Assembly (NCBI RefSeq): GCF_963678635.1
Contig: NC_087063.1
Coordinates: 7,036,386 to 7,100,385, forward strand
Reading direction: 5' to 3'
Length of the DNA: 64,000 nt
Origin: Symsagittifera roscoffensis
Taxonomy: Eukaryota; Xenacoelomorpha; Acoela; Convolutidae
A program made the translations under genes and the position numbers. Positions 1 through 11,576 of the stretch are shown here, one piece after another; the first letter of the stretch is position 1; each line of letters begins with the position of its first letter. Under the pieces are notes generated by a model. The model was not told the origin of the DNA and ran no database searches. It saw only the letters and a list, made by a program, of their open reading frames with translations.

Positions 1-380
1 CATTTTAAAGAAGTTTGATTTAATGGGTGGATTTTAAAAAGTGCCCCTAGGATTTATTTTCTCGAGGGAGGGGGGCAGTTTTCTAAAAGTATTCAAAAAA
101 TTTTTCGACTTTTTTTTGGTCGACCAAATTGATAGTCGGAGCTCTCCCAAATCAATAAAGTGAAGAGACCCTGTTTTATTTTGGTCAAACTTGAACCGTA
201 GGCTAATTTTTGAATAAACAGGCCAAAAAGGCTTTTTAAGGCACTTTTTAGAAAGTTTCCACCAAAAAAAAATTGCGTTTTTTCAGCGCGTGCTCCCCCT
301 TGAAAAATAGAATAGATTGGCACAGAAAACAAATTTGGAAAAATTTTCAGGGTTAGCAGACCTAATTTCATTATTAGCGC
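1..380 (+). mobile_element. Block A: hAT-type MITE fragment in the array
   Basis: This block matches the left half of the hAT-type MITE family found intact at 50,975-51,393: a ctaggatt...ctcgaggg head, a run of G, a ggtcgacc motif, then an agcgcg...ctccccct segment. Its right end and the terminal CAGGGG are missing. Further copies in the array lie at about 1,761-2,130, 7,266-7,640, 9,836-10,205, 18,033-18,405 and 20,140-20,515. It spread by tandem duplication together with its neighbours, not by fresh insertion at each place. Confidence 0.6.
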
Positions 381-2704
381 GAACTTCATCGAGGCATCAT
401 TACTCAACATTTTTTTGATTGATCATGTCTTTCGTTTGTGATTCATTTGATACTTTCTAAGTTGGCATGGAATCTTATGATAAAGACAATTTTAATGTAT
501 GGGAATTTTTGGTATGATAATTTTTTGTTGGTGCATTTGCTCACAATTTTACGCTGATTCGGTTATTCCAGTAAATTGAAATCAGTTCAAGTTTTATTCG
601 AAAACTAAATCGACTTGGATCTCCTCGTTTGAGATCTTAAGCCAAGGGATTTTTTTGTAACTTTTTCGCAATTTTATTTTATTCAAAGAATTTTAGGCAA
701 TTGTTGTTTTACTAAGAAAAATTTTTTTGAAGAATTTTAATTGAAAAACTTGAAAAAGATATTTAAAGTTGCTTTCTGATTTGACTCTGATGGATGGAAG
801 AACTTTTTAGCATCCAGGATTGGAATTTTTCATATAACTTCAGGAAAACCGGAGGATGCTCATTACGGCATTGAGTGTGGTACTACTCATCCAGTCGTAA
901 ATTGGAAAAGTGTTTCAAAAAACTGAACGGTATTATTGATAGAAAAGATGTTTCAAAACAAAAAAATTTTAAATTTCATTCTCTTTGCAGCCAAAAGGTG
1001 AAATTAATGGAGCTCCCTGAACCTGCATTATTAATTTTTTAGCTTTTTGAAACTTCTCGCATAACAATGGTTAATTTTAGTTTTTTTTCTAAAAATAAAT
1101 TTGCCTTATTTCGGTATCGGAATGAACTTTGTGAAACATCGAATCCTACAAAAAGTATTAAACACCCTTCGAAAAGCTGTAGTTTTTTGAGCTTTGTCTC
1201 AAAATAAAATTATTTGCAGGTTGCTGTAACAGTTAGTTTCAGAACCAAAAATATGATTTTGATCACCATTCGTACAAACATAAAAAAGTTAAAATTAAGA
1301 AATGTTTTATTGTATTTATTTTCGGAAAAATCGTTTATGAGAAAAAAAATTGAAATCAAATAATGCCACAACCTGAGTTGAACTTACAGAGAAAATCAGC
1401 AGCGAATCAGCATCAATGCATACTTTATATTGCTGATTCAGGCCTTGATCAGCGCCACTTCAACACTATTCAGCAGTAAGTCAGCACTGCAAACAGCCCA
1501 AAATCAGCGACGAACCAGCGATGCACCAGCGATGAATAAGCAATGAAACTCCTCGGTGTGTGAAATATCTGTAAAATAACACTAAAAATTATTGATTTAA
1601 AGGTTACTTCATGCTTTTACAGTTCAAAAGTGTTTAAAATAAAATTACAAAAAAATATAAAATTTAATCAATAAAAAAATCTGAGCTTTAAAAGTTTTTA
1701 ACTACATTTGAAAAATTCCTTTCAGAAAACTCTATATACACCCCTGTCTTGATCAACGCATTTTAAAGAAGTTTGATTTATTGGGTGGATTTTAAAAAGT
1801 GCCCCTAGGATTTATTTTCTCGAGGGAGGGGGGAAATTTTCTAAAAAAATTCAAAAATTTTTTCGAATTTTTTTGGTCGACCAAATTGATAGTCGGAGCT
1901 CTCTCAAATCACTAAAGGGAAGAGACCCTGTTTTATTTCGGTCAAATTTGAACCGTAGTCTAATTTTTGAATAAACAGGCCAAAAAGGCTTTTTAAGGCA
2001 CTTTTTAGAAAGTTTTGACCAAAAAAATGCGTTTTTTCAGCGCGCTCTCCCCCTGAAAAATAGAATAGATTGGCACAGAAAACAAATTTAGAAAAATTTT
2101 CAGGGTTAGCAGACCTAATTTCATTATTAACCTCATCTTGGCATCATAACTCAACATTTTTTTGATTGATCATGTCTTTCGTTTGTGATTCATTTGATAC
2201 TTTCTAAGTTGGCATGGAATCTTATGATAAAGACAATTTTAATGTATGGGAATTTTTGGTATGATAATTTTTTGTTGGTGCATTTGCTCACAATTTTACG
2301 CTGATTCGGTTATTCCAGTAAATTGAAATCAGTTCAAGTTTTATTCGAAAACTAAATCGACTTGGATCTCCTCGTTTGAGATCTTAAGCCAAGGGATTTT
2401 TTTGTAACTTTTTCGCAATTTTATTTTATTCAAAGAATTTTAGGCAATTGTTGTTTTACTAAAAAAAATTTTTTTGAAGAATTTTAATTGAAAAACTTGA
2501 AAAAGATATTTAAAGTTGCTTTCTGATTTGACTCTGATGGATGGAAGAACTTTTTAGCATCCAGGATTGGAATTTTTCATATAACTTCAGGAAAACCGGA
2601 GGATGCTCATTACGGCATCATTACTCAACATTTTTTTGATTGATCATGTCTTTCGTTTGTGATTCATTTGATACTTTTAAGTTGGCATGGAATCTCATGA
2701 TAAA

Positions 2705-3032
2705 GGCAATTTTAATGTATGGAAATTTTTGGTATGACAATTTTTTGTTGGTGCATTTGCTCACAATTTTACGCTGATTCGGTTATTCCAGTAAATTGAA
2801 ATCAGTTCAAATTTTGATCGAAAAATCGAAAACTAAAACTGATGAGCGAATGAAAAATTTTTTGTGAAGTTTTTCAGTTTTTACATGCCGCTATGCAAGG
2901 ATTTGTTTTTGCTGTCAGGACCAAAAATACTATCTTTTGTCTTGACAGCAAAAAAACGTTGTATTCGCTCATCATTTTTAGTTTCGAACTGATTTCATTT
3001 ACCGAGACTGCTCGAATCAGCGTGAAGTTGTG
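2705..3032. mobile_element. Foldback element, right end lost
   Basis: This is a shorter copy of the foldback element at 20,605-20,979. The arms acgctgattcgg and ccgagactgctcgaatcagc pair across a central stem that ends in an inner hairpin (tgctgtca / tgacagca). The outer right arm is replaced by block D sequence after about 3,032. A similar copy lies at 10,309-10,634. Confidence 0.55.
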
Positions 3033-3557
3033 TACATTTCGTTTGTGGTTTTATTTTTTTTGCTACCATCGATCAATTTAGTACAAAAACAATTGCCGTC
3101 ATGAAACTTAATTCAGTATTTTTGCAAATAACTTGTCTGGGACAGCATTATGATTCCACCCGAAAAAGCTGAAGAAATTAATTCTGAAAATCAGGCTCGG
3201 CAAAAAATATATATTCAGCGATTCGTTAACAAGTTTCTAATCATGCAAATTTTTCATAAACATTTAAGAACAAAATAACTTCTGGATAAAAAACTTCTTT
3301 GTGCAATTTTATAAATAATTTTGGCGGTAGTTTTGTTATTTTAGACGATTATTTAAAAATATATTTTTGGAATAATTATTTTATACCGAATGAAACGGTG
3401 TCAAAATAATACTAATCTTTTTTTGAGAAAATCATTTCAATCAGTTTTTATATCAGCGAGGCAAACAGTTTTCCACATAATCGTTGAATATTCAAAATTC
3501 TTGAAACAAAGGCTCAAGAACTTTCTTACTTCGATCGAGTTTTGTCGAGAATGGTAG

Positions 3558-3796
3558 ACGGATCTACCCCGGTGCATCCTGGGGAATTGGTCTGAGCTTT
3601 TGAACTGTCGGGTAGGTATTTGTATTTCCTGTCTGCCTGCGCGTTATACTGTGTGGAGTTTGCAGTATAACACCGACGGTTCATCAAACGAGGCCAATAC
3701 TGCTAACGTCACACGCCGCATTGCCCAGTGCTTAGAGACGTAGGTGCGAACCAAGGGGAGCGTTGCTTCGGCAAATGTGAGCCTTGAATTTTGTGA
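3558..3796. mobile_element. SINE-like retroposon insertion at the CDC50 start codon
   Basis: A 239-bp segment, richer in GC than its surroundings, is present only in CDC50 copy 1. Copies 2 and 3 run straight through this point. It is flanked by a perfect 21-bp direct repeat (3,537-3,557 and 3,797-3,817), which is the size expected of a LINE-mediated target-site duplication. A degenerate pol III B-box-like stretch (ggtgcgaacc) lies near 3,752. There is no poly(A) tail and I do not recognise the family. The duplicated target includes the ATG, so the reading frame survives downstream of the insertion. Confidence 0.6.
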
Positions 3797-3810
3797 GAGT
3801 TTTGTCGAGA

Positions 3811-6794
3811 ATGGTAGCCTCTAGACCTCCAAGTAGTCTTTTCCAAACCGGGCTGGCAACTCCGGATACCGACACCCAGAGCAACGCCAGTGGCGGCGCC
3901 ATCCAACACCCGACAACACCTGACAACAACCGGAACAACAGCAGCGGTCGACCCGGGGAACATTTAATCCAGGGTTCCAAAAACCGATGGCTTAAGACGA
4001 AAACTATCAGGCTGAAAAACCAGACTTTAGGCACATATCGGCCAATTTTCAATGAAAAATTAGCCTCAATTCTATTTTTTGCCATCGGGTTGATATTCAT
4101 TCCAATTGGATCTAATTATATAAAATTCAACAAAGATAAGAGTGAGATTACTTTGGATTACACAGACTGTTAAGCAGACGATGGAACAAACTGCAAGAGT
4201 TTCGTGCTCGATATAAATAATCAGATGAACCTACGAATAGTTTTTGTTCCGACCATTGAAAATGGGGATGAGCTTTGTAATTGTTTGCGTTTTATTTTTT
4301 CTTCTCCTTTTTTTCGATTTTCCACCTAAAATCAAGTTCACACTAAAAATAATCATAGGATTGGTTCGAGTAATATATAAAATTTAAACTTTTTAGTGGT
4401 GATTCGAGCCGCATTTAAAAAATCAAAAAAATTGTTCAAGTGTCGGGAAAAATTGATTTGAAATTTTTGATATTTAGTCTAACATCGAGCCTAACACGAT
4501 CAAGTAACGCTCGTTATATTAAAATTGGACTTAAAATGGGACCTAACTTGATTAGTTTTAAATATCCAGAAGTTTTTTTTCACCCTGGCAAAAGGCGCTG
4601 ATTTTCCTCGTTCTTTTCTAGTAAACTTTGTGAAAATATTTAAATCGAGTACCTGTCACACAGTATTGGAAAATTCAGTGAACTTAAATGACAGAACCCA
4701 CTCCCTCTCTTTCCTCCTTGAACAAAAATCATTTTTTTGATGATTAAACTTTTCATTTTGAATAAGTAGAGTTATAACTCGCAAGAAATTACAATTTCTT
4801 AAGTAAACAGCCTCAATAATAGTGTTCGTGTAGTACATTGTGTGTCTTAATACATCCATACTAAGAGGGCACTTATAGTACAAACTGAGCTTCACAATTG
4901 CACTTCTGTTTTAGGTCTGTCGTGCGAGTGCAAAGTGAACTTCTCTATAGTCCCTTGTGGAGTGATCGCAAACAGTCTCTTCAATGACACTTACAAAGAA
5001 CAGATTTTCTTTTTCTCCAACTATCAATTAAATTTAATGATATAACCAGTAATTTTACAAAAAAAATTTTTCACACTAATTTTTTTTGAACTTCCATTGT
5101 TACGCCTGCTTAAAAAATTCATAGAAACACAGGTTACGGAAGCTCTGCATAAATCATTAAGGATTCGATTCCTTTTTCATTTGTCATGGTTGAAAAACTG
5201 ACAAAAAAAAAGAAACAAATTGTTTTCTGAAGAAACAAATTTTAAGAAAAAAGAAAGAACAAAAAAAATTATAATTTTTTTTAAATTCAGTTAGCAAGCC
5301 TCTGCTGCTATAAAACTGCTAAAAATCTGAAGACAAAAAAAATCAGGATGGACTTTGAAATATATTTTTTACATTCATAATACTAATCGAATCATTTCTA
5401 AGATACACCTATGAATATCATATATCACTCCAAACTATCCGTATTTTATATCTGGTACCTAATTTTGCAAGTAAAAATGCCAAAGCTTTTTTTCTACCCT
5501 TTTCATGATCAGAGCAAAATAAAATAAATTAGACTTAAAGTAAAAATCATTGGCGAGGGATGATTTGAAAAATCTTGCCATTCAGCTGAACTGTCTAGTC
5601 GAGGGGGGACCTTCAGTTCCGGTTCCTCTCCTCAAAACCGGTAATGCGAGAAGTGAAGACAAGAATCACAAATTCAAGAACCAGACTGGCACTGGAAGTT
5701 TGGAATCGCTTTTCACAGGAATGGCTCTTTTTTGGAAATTCAGGATATCGTTTTATTAATGAAGGTTGTTGAATGGTTTTTGGTTTCCTTAACTTATTTC
5801 GACATCATGACCTGAAGTTCACTGGTTTATGGATGTTTCAAATGAGATCTAAGCTAATTTAAGTGAACTAAATTGAAGATAATTTTAGAATTAAGTTATA
5901 TCGACTATTAACGAATTATCGCAAACAAGTACACATAATAAGGGATAATGCTGTTTGAAAATTTACAAAAAACGATGCTATTTTCCAAGCATTTACTCAA
6001 AAAACCAATTGTAACTTAATTTAAAAAAAAAAACGAAACAGCCTAAGTCTTTCCATAACAGCTTACAACAATTACACTTTTCACATTTTCAACCCCCTAT
6101 GGTTCCTTTGTAGCAAATATACACCGCCTATCAAGTTCACCACATGCTGTAGACTCTGGGAGGTTTGTGCCTCGTATCGAATTTTTCCTTTTTTCATAGG
6201 GGGGTTGCGTAGTAGTTGAAGAGAACTTAATTTTGAGATTTTTTTCTAATTGAATAACTTTTCTAATGGTGTGAAAAAGAGCCGCCTTTCGCAGGAACTA
6301 CGAAGCCTGCAAACTGGCACAAAAACATCTGGGAGCTAGATCCAGACAACCCAGGCAGTAACGGTCAGGTCAACGAGGACTTGATAGTCTGGATGCGAAC
6401 CGCTGCATTCCCCCAATTCCGCAAACCACATCGAAGAGTGGATCACAACACCGAAGCGTTTAAAAACGAATTGCCAACTGGAGCCTACATCTTGTATGTT
6501 AACTACTCCTACCCTGTCAGTCAGTTCAAAGGAAAAAAGTCAATTATTCTGACCAGTAAAACAGTGGTCGGAACTTTCGATGCGTTCCTAGGCGTGATTT
6601 ATATAGTAGCTGGAGTGTTGTCATTTTTCATGGGGATTTTTGTGGTGCTGCTTCTTTTTAAGTATTCGCTGTCGAAGAGAATAATGCAAGCAAATCCGGA
6701 GCCGAAAGACCTCGGATCAAGCTTGGCGCATTTGAAAGAAAAAGTGAAGAGCAGCGTAAGAGCTCGTTCCTCCAGACCTCAAATGACAAGCTGA
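3811..6794 (+). CDS. CDC50: CDC50/TMEM30-family flippase subunit, copy 1 (4 exons)
   Basis: CDC50 proteins are two-pass membrane beta-subunits of P4-ATPase lipid flippases. The proposed exons are 3,811-4,168, 4,915-5,002, 5,558-5,718 and 6,295-6,794, giving about 368 aa (family usually 320-400). Visible landmarks are a polar N-tail, TM1 at residues ~84-100 (ILFFAIGLIFIPIG), DYTD, CECKVNF, PCGVIANSLFNDT, VPLLKTG...DKNHKFKN, NEDLIVWMRTAAFP and TM2 at ~300-324. The start is the ATG shared by all copies. Oddities: the luminal NFYQNHRRYV-type motif, normally between CxCxxxF and PCG, is absent. Introns 2 and 3 need GA-AG borders. The first exon reads into TAA unless the GTTAAG donor is used. The tail after SSVR is shifted by a 2-nt deletion relative to copy 3. 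Family assignment is firm; whether the gene is functional is not. Confidence 0.8.
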
Positions 6795-6946
6795 AAAGCA
6801 GTTTAAAAAATACTATAAAATGGATAGTTATTTTAAAAGATTTGATTCAATTTTATAACTCATATTTGATACTTGGAGAATTTTTATGGAATCGAGGCAC
6901 TGACAAATTAACGGGGGGCAATAGCAAACGCCTTCCAAAAGAACCA

Positions 6947-6963
6947 CCCCCCCCCCCCCCCCC
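6947..6963. repeat. Poly(C) tract downstream of CDC50 copy 1
   Basis: This is a run of 17 C about 150 bp after the copy 1 stop codon. The equivalent tract after copy 3 (17,227-17,238, 12 C) is where copy 3 stops matching copy 1 and block C begins, so the run marks a rearrangement junction. Confidence 0.8.
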
Positions 6964-9900
6964 AACCGCCACACCTCAGGATATCAACCCTTGACCACCC
7001 AAATGGATACTTTTTGGAACTATTTTTTATTTTGTTAAATCCTCTTTTAGCTAAACGAGCCTAACATTTTTTGAAGGGCGCTTCATAAAAAGCTTAAAAA
7101 AGATGTTTAAACGTTCTAAAAAACCGTATATCGTGCTTTGGGTAGGCTAGAAAAATCAACTAGTTCGACACCTACGACACCTAAAATAGGTCGACAAAAT
7201 TTTGGACAAAATTTGAAAAATTCCCCTCAGAAAAACTCTATATCCACCCCAGTCTTGAACAACGCATTTTAAAGAAGTTTGATTTAATGGGTGGATTTTA
7301 AAAAGTGGATCTAGGATTTTCTCGAGGGAGGATGGCAGTTTTCTAAAAGTATTCAAAATTTTTTTCGTCTTTTTTGGTCGACCAAATTGATAGTCGGAGC
7401 TCTCCCAAATCACTAAAGAGAAGAGACCCTGTTTTATTTTGGTCAAATTTGAACTCCAGGCCAATTTTTGAATAAACATGCCAAAAAAGCTTTTTAAGGC
7501 ACTTTTTAGAAAGTTTTGACCAAAAAATTGCGTTTTTTCAGCGCGTGCTCCCCTTGAAAAATAGAATAGATTGGCACAGAAAACAAATTTAGAAAAATTT
7601 TCAGGGTTAGAATCCCTAGTTTCATTATTAGCGCGAACCTCATCGAGGCATCATTACTCAACATTTTTTTGATTGATCATGTCTTTCGTTTGTGATTCAT
7701 TTGATACTTTCTAAGTTGGCATGGAATCTTATGATAAAGGCAATTTTAATTTATGGGAATTTTTGGTATGATAAATTTTTGTTGGTGCATTTGCTCACAA
7801 TTTTACGCTGATTCGGTTATTCCAGTAAATTGAAATCAGTTCAAGTTTTATTCAAAAACTAAATCGACTTGGATCTTCTCGTTTGAGATCTTAAGCCAAG
7901 GGATTTTTTTTGTAACTTTTTTGCAATTTTATTTTATTCAAAGAATTTTAGGCAATTGTTGTTTTACTAAGAAAAATTTTTTGAAGAATTTTAATTGAAA
8001 AATTTGAAAAAGATATCTAAAGTTGCTTTCTGATTTGACTCTGATGGATGGAAGAACTTTTTAGCATCCAGGATTGGAATTTTTCATATAACTTCAGGAA
8101 AACCGGAGGATGCTCATCACGGCATCATTACTCAACATTTTTTTGATTGATCATGTCTTTCGTTTGTGATTCATTTGATACTTTTAAGTTGGCATGGAAT
8201 CTCATGATAAAGGCAATTTTAATGTATGGAAATTTTTGGTATGATAATTTTTTCTTGGTGCATTTGCTCACAATTTTACGCTGATTCGGTTATTCAAGTA
8301 AATTGAAATCAGTTCAAGTTTTATTCAAAAACTAAATCGACTTGGATCTTCTCGTTTGAGATCTTAAGCCAAAAGATTTTTTTTGTAACTTTTTTGCAAT
8401 TTTATTTTATTCAAAGAATTTTAGGCAATTGTTGTTTTACTAAGAAAAATTTTTTTGAAGAATTTTAATTGAAAAACTTGAAAAAGATATTTAAAGTTGC
8501 TTTCTGATTTGACTCTGATGGATGGAAGAACTTTTTAGCATCCAGGATTGGAATTTTTCATATAACTTCAGGAAAACCGGAGGATGCTCATTACGGCATT
8601 GAGTGTGGTACTACTCATCCAGCCAAAAATTGGAAAAGTATTTCAAAAAACTGAACGGTATTATTGATAGAAAAGATGTTTCAAAACAAAAAAATTTTAA
8701 ATTTCATTCTCTTTGCAGCCAAAAGGTGAAATTAATGGAGCTCCCTGAACCTGCATTATTAATTTCTTAGCTTTTTGAAACTTCTCGCATAACAATGGTT
8801 AATTTTAGTTTTTTTCTAAAAATAAATTTGCCTTATTTCGGTATCGGAATGAATCTTTGTGAAACATCGAATCCTACAAAAAGTATTAAACACCCTTCGA
8901 AAAGCTGTAGTTTTTTGAGTTTTGTCTCAAAATAAAATTAATTGCAGGTTGCTGTAACAGTTAGTTTCATAACCAAAAATATGATTTTGATCACCATTCG
9001 TACAAACATAAAAAAGATAAAAATAAGAAATGTTTAATTCTATTTATTTTCGGAAAAATCATTTATGAGAAAAAAAATTGAAATCAATTAATGCCACAAC
9101 CTGAGTTGAACTTACAGAGAAAATCAGCAATGAATCAGCATCAATGCATACTTTATATTGCTGATTCAGGCCTTGATCAGTGCCACTTCAACACTATTCA
9201 GCAGTAAGTCAGAACTGCAAACAGCCCAAAATCAGCGACAAACCAGCGATGAATAAGCAATAAAATTCCTCGGTGTGTAAAATACTTGTAAAATAACACT
9301 AAAAATTATTGATTTAAAGGTTATTTCATGCTGTTACAGTTCAAAAATGTTTAAAATAAAATTACAATAAAATATATAACTTAATCAATAAAAAAATCTG
9401 AGCTTTAAAAGCTTTGAAGCAGTGTGACCGTGAAATTACTTTAACTCATCTAACTCATCAGTAGAAAATTCAATTTCTGTCTAAAAACGTTTTTGTAATC
9501 AAGTCCAAATCGTATTAAGGATTTATATTGAGGTGTTAACACAAAAATTGAATCTATGGAAAAAAGCAACAAAATAAAGCATCGCGACCATCGAGCTTTT
9601 AAATATTTTTCTGTAGATTTTCAGCTGTAATGTTGTGCAATGATAAGTATTTTTAATAGCTTAAAAAAGTTGTTCAAAACCTTGTAAAAAACTGTATATC
9701 GTGCTTTGGGTAGGCTAGAAAAATCAACTAGTTCGACACCTACGACACCTAAAAAATTGGTCGACAAAATTTTAGACAACATTTGAAAAATTCCTTTCAG
9801 AAAAACTCTATATACACCCCTGTCTTGATCAACGCATTTTAAAGAAGTTTGATTTAATGGGCGGATTTTAAAAAAAGGACCTAGGATTAATTTTCTCGAG

Positions 9901-11155
9901 GGAGGGGTGCAATTTTCTAAAAGTATTCAAAAATTTTTTCGACTTTTTTTTTGGTCGACCAAATTGATAGTCGGAGCTCTCCCAAATCACTAAAGGGAAG
10001 AGACCCTGTTTTATTTTGGTCAAACTTTAACCGTAGGCTAATTTTTGAATAAACAGGCCAAAAAGGCTTTTTAAGGCACTTTTTAGAAAGTTTTGACCAA
10101 AAAAATGCGTTTTTTCAGCGCGCGCTCCCCCTTGAAAAATAGAATAGATTGGCACAGAAAACAAATTTAGAAAAATTTTCAGGGTTAGTAGACCTAATTT
10201 CATTATTAACTTCATCGCGGCATCATTACTCAACATTTTTTTTGATCATGTCTTTCGTTTGTGATTCATTTGATACTTTCTAAGTTGGCATGGAATCTTA
10301 TGATAAAGGCAATTTTAATGTATGGGAACTTTTGGTTTGATAAATTTTTGTGGGTGCATTTGCTCACCATTTTACGCTGATTCGGTTATTCCAGTAAATT
10401 GAAATCAGTTCAAATTTTGATCGAAAAATCAAAAACTAAAACTGATAAGCGAATGAAAAATTTTTTGTGACATTTTTCAGTTTTTACATGCCGTTATGCA
10501 AGGATTTTTTTTGCTGTCAGGACCAAAAATACTATCTTTTGTCTTGACAGCAAAAAAAACGTTATATTTGCTCATCATTTTTAGTTTCTAACTGATTTCA
10601 TTTACCGAGACTGCTCGAATCAGCGTGAAGTTGTGTACATTTCGTTTGTGGTTTTAAATTTTCTGCTACCATCGATCAATTTAGTACAAAAACAATTGCC
10701 GTGATGAAACTTTATTCAGTATTTTTGCAAATAACTTGTCTGGGACAGCATTATGATTCCACCCGAAAAAGCTGAAGAAATTATTTCTGAAAATCAGGCT
10801 CGGCAAAAAATTCATATTCAGCGATTCGTTAACAAGTTTCTAGTCATGCAAAATTTTCATAAACAGTTAAGAACAAAATAACTTCTGGATAAAAAACTCG
10901 ATTTGTGCAATTTCATAAATAATTTTGGCGGTAGTTTTCTTATTTTAGATGATTATTTAAAAATATATTTTTGGAATAATTATTTTATACCGAATGAAAC
11001 GGTGTCAAAATAATTACTAATCTTTTTTTGAGAAAATCATTTCAATCAGTTTTTATATCAGCGAGGCAAACAGTTTTCCACATAATCGTTGAATATTCAA
11101 TATTCTCGAAACAAAGGCTCAAGAACTTTCTTACTTCGATCGAGTTTTGTCGAGA
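6964..11155. other. Non-coding part of the repeat array between CDC50 copies 1 and 2
   Basis: This stretch consists of array blocks: A at 7,266, B at about 7,650 and 8,126, C to about 9,830, A again at 9,836, and a partial foldback element at 10,309-10,634. No gene is visible. Confidence 0.7.
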
Positions 11156-11576
11156 ATGATAGCCTCTAGACCTCCAAGTAGTCTTTTCCAAACCGGGCTG
11201 GCAACTCCGGATACCGACACCCAGAGCAACGCCAGTGGTGGCGCCATCCAACAACCGACAACATCTGACAACAACCGGAACAACAGCAGCGGTCGATCCG
11301 GGGAACATTTAATCCAGGGTTCCAAAAACCGATGGCTTAAGACGAAAATTCTCAGGCTGAAAAACCAGACTTTAGGCGCATATCGGCCAGTTTTCAATAA
11401 AAAAATCAGCCTCAATTCTATTTTTTGCGATCGCGTTGATATTCATTCCAATTGGATCTATTTATATAAAATTCAACAAAGATATGAATGAGATTACTTT
11501 GGATTACACAGACTGTTATGCAGACGATGGAACAAAGTGCAAGAGTTTCGTGCTCGATATAAATTATCAGATGAAC
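11156..11576 (+). pseudogene. CDC50: CDC50-like copy 2, first exon only
   Basis: This matches the first exon of copies 1 and 3 from the ATG (here followed by ATA, giving M-I-A-S-R-P) through TM1. A one-base insertion in an A-run near 11,400 shifts the frame before TM1, so the local reading frame ends at 11,491. After the shift the original frame resumes through DYTDC and then has TAT where copies 1 and 3 have TAA. Homology stops near 11,576, where the array breaks into unrelated sequence. Exons 2-4 are absent. It is a truncated, frameshifted duplicate. Confidence 0.8.

Noticed and set aside
3709-4100. Minus-strand open frames over CDC50 exon 1, also at 11,042-11,415 and 13,970-14,406
   Set aside because: They are antisense shadows of the conserved CDC50-like exon. 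The plus-strand frame has recognisable family motifs.
6381-6794. Treating the C-terminal CDC50 frame as a separate small gene
   Set aside because: The frame continues upstream to 6,295 (TTKPANW...) and joins exon 3 in phase, so it is an exon, not an independent gene.
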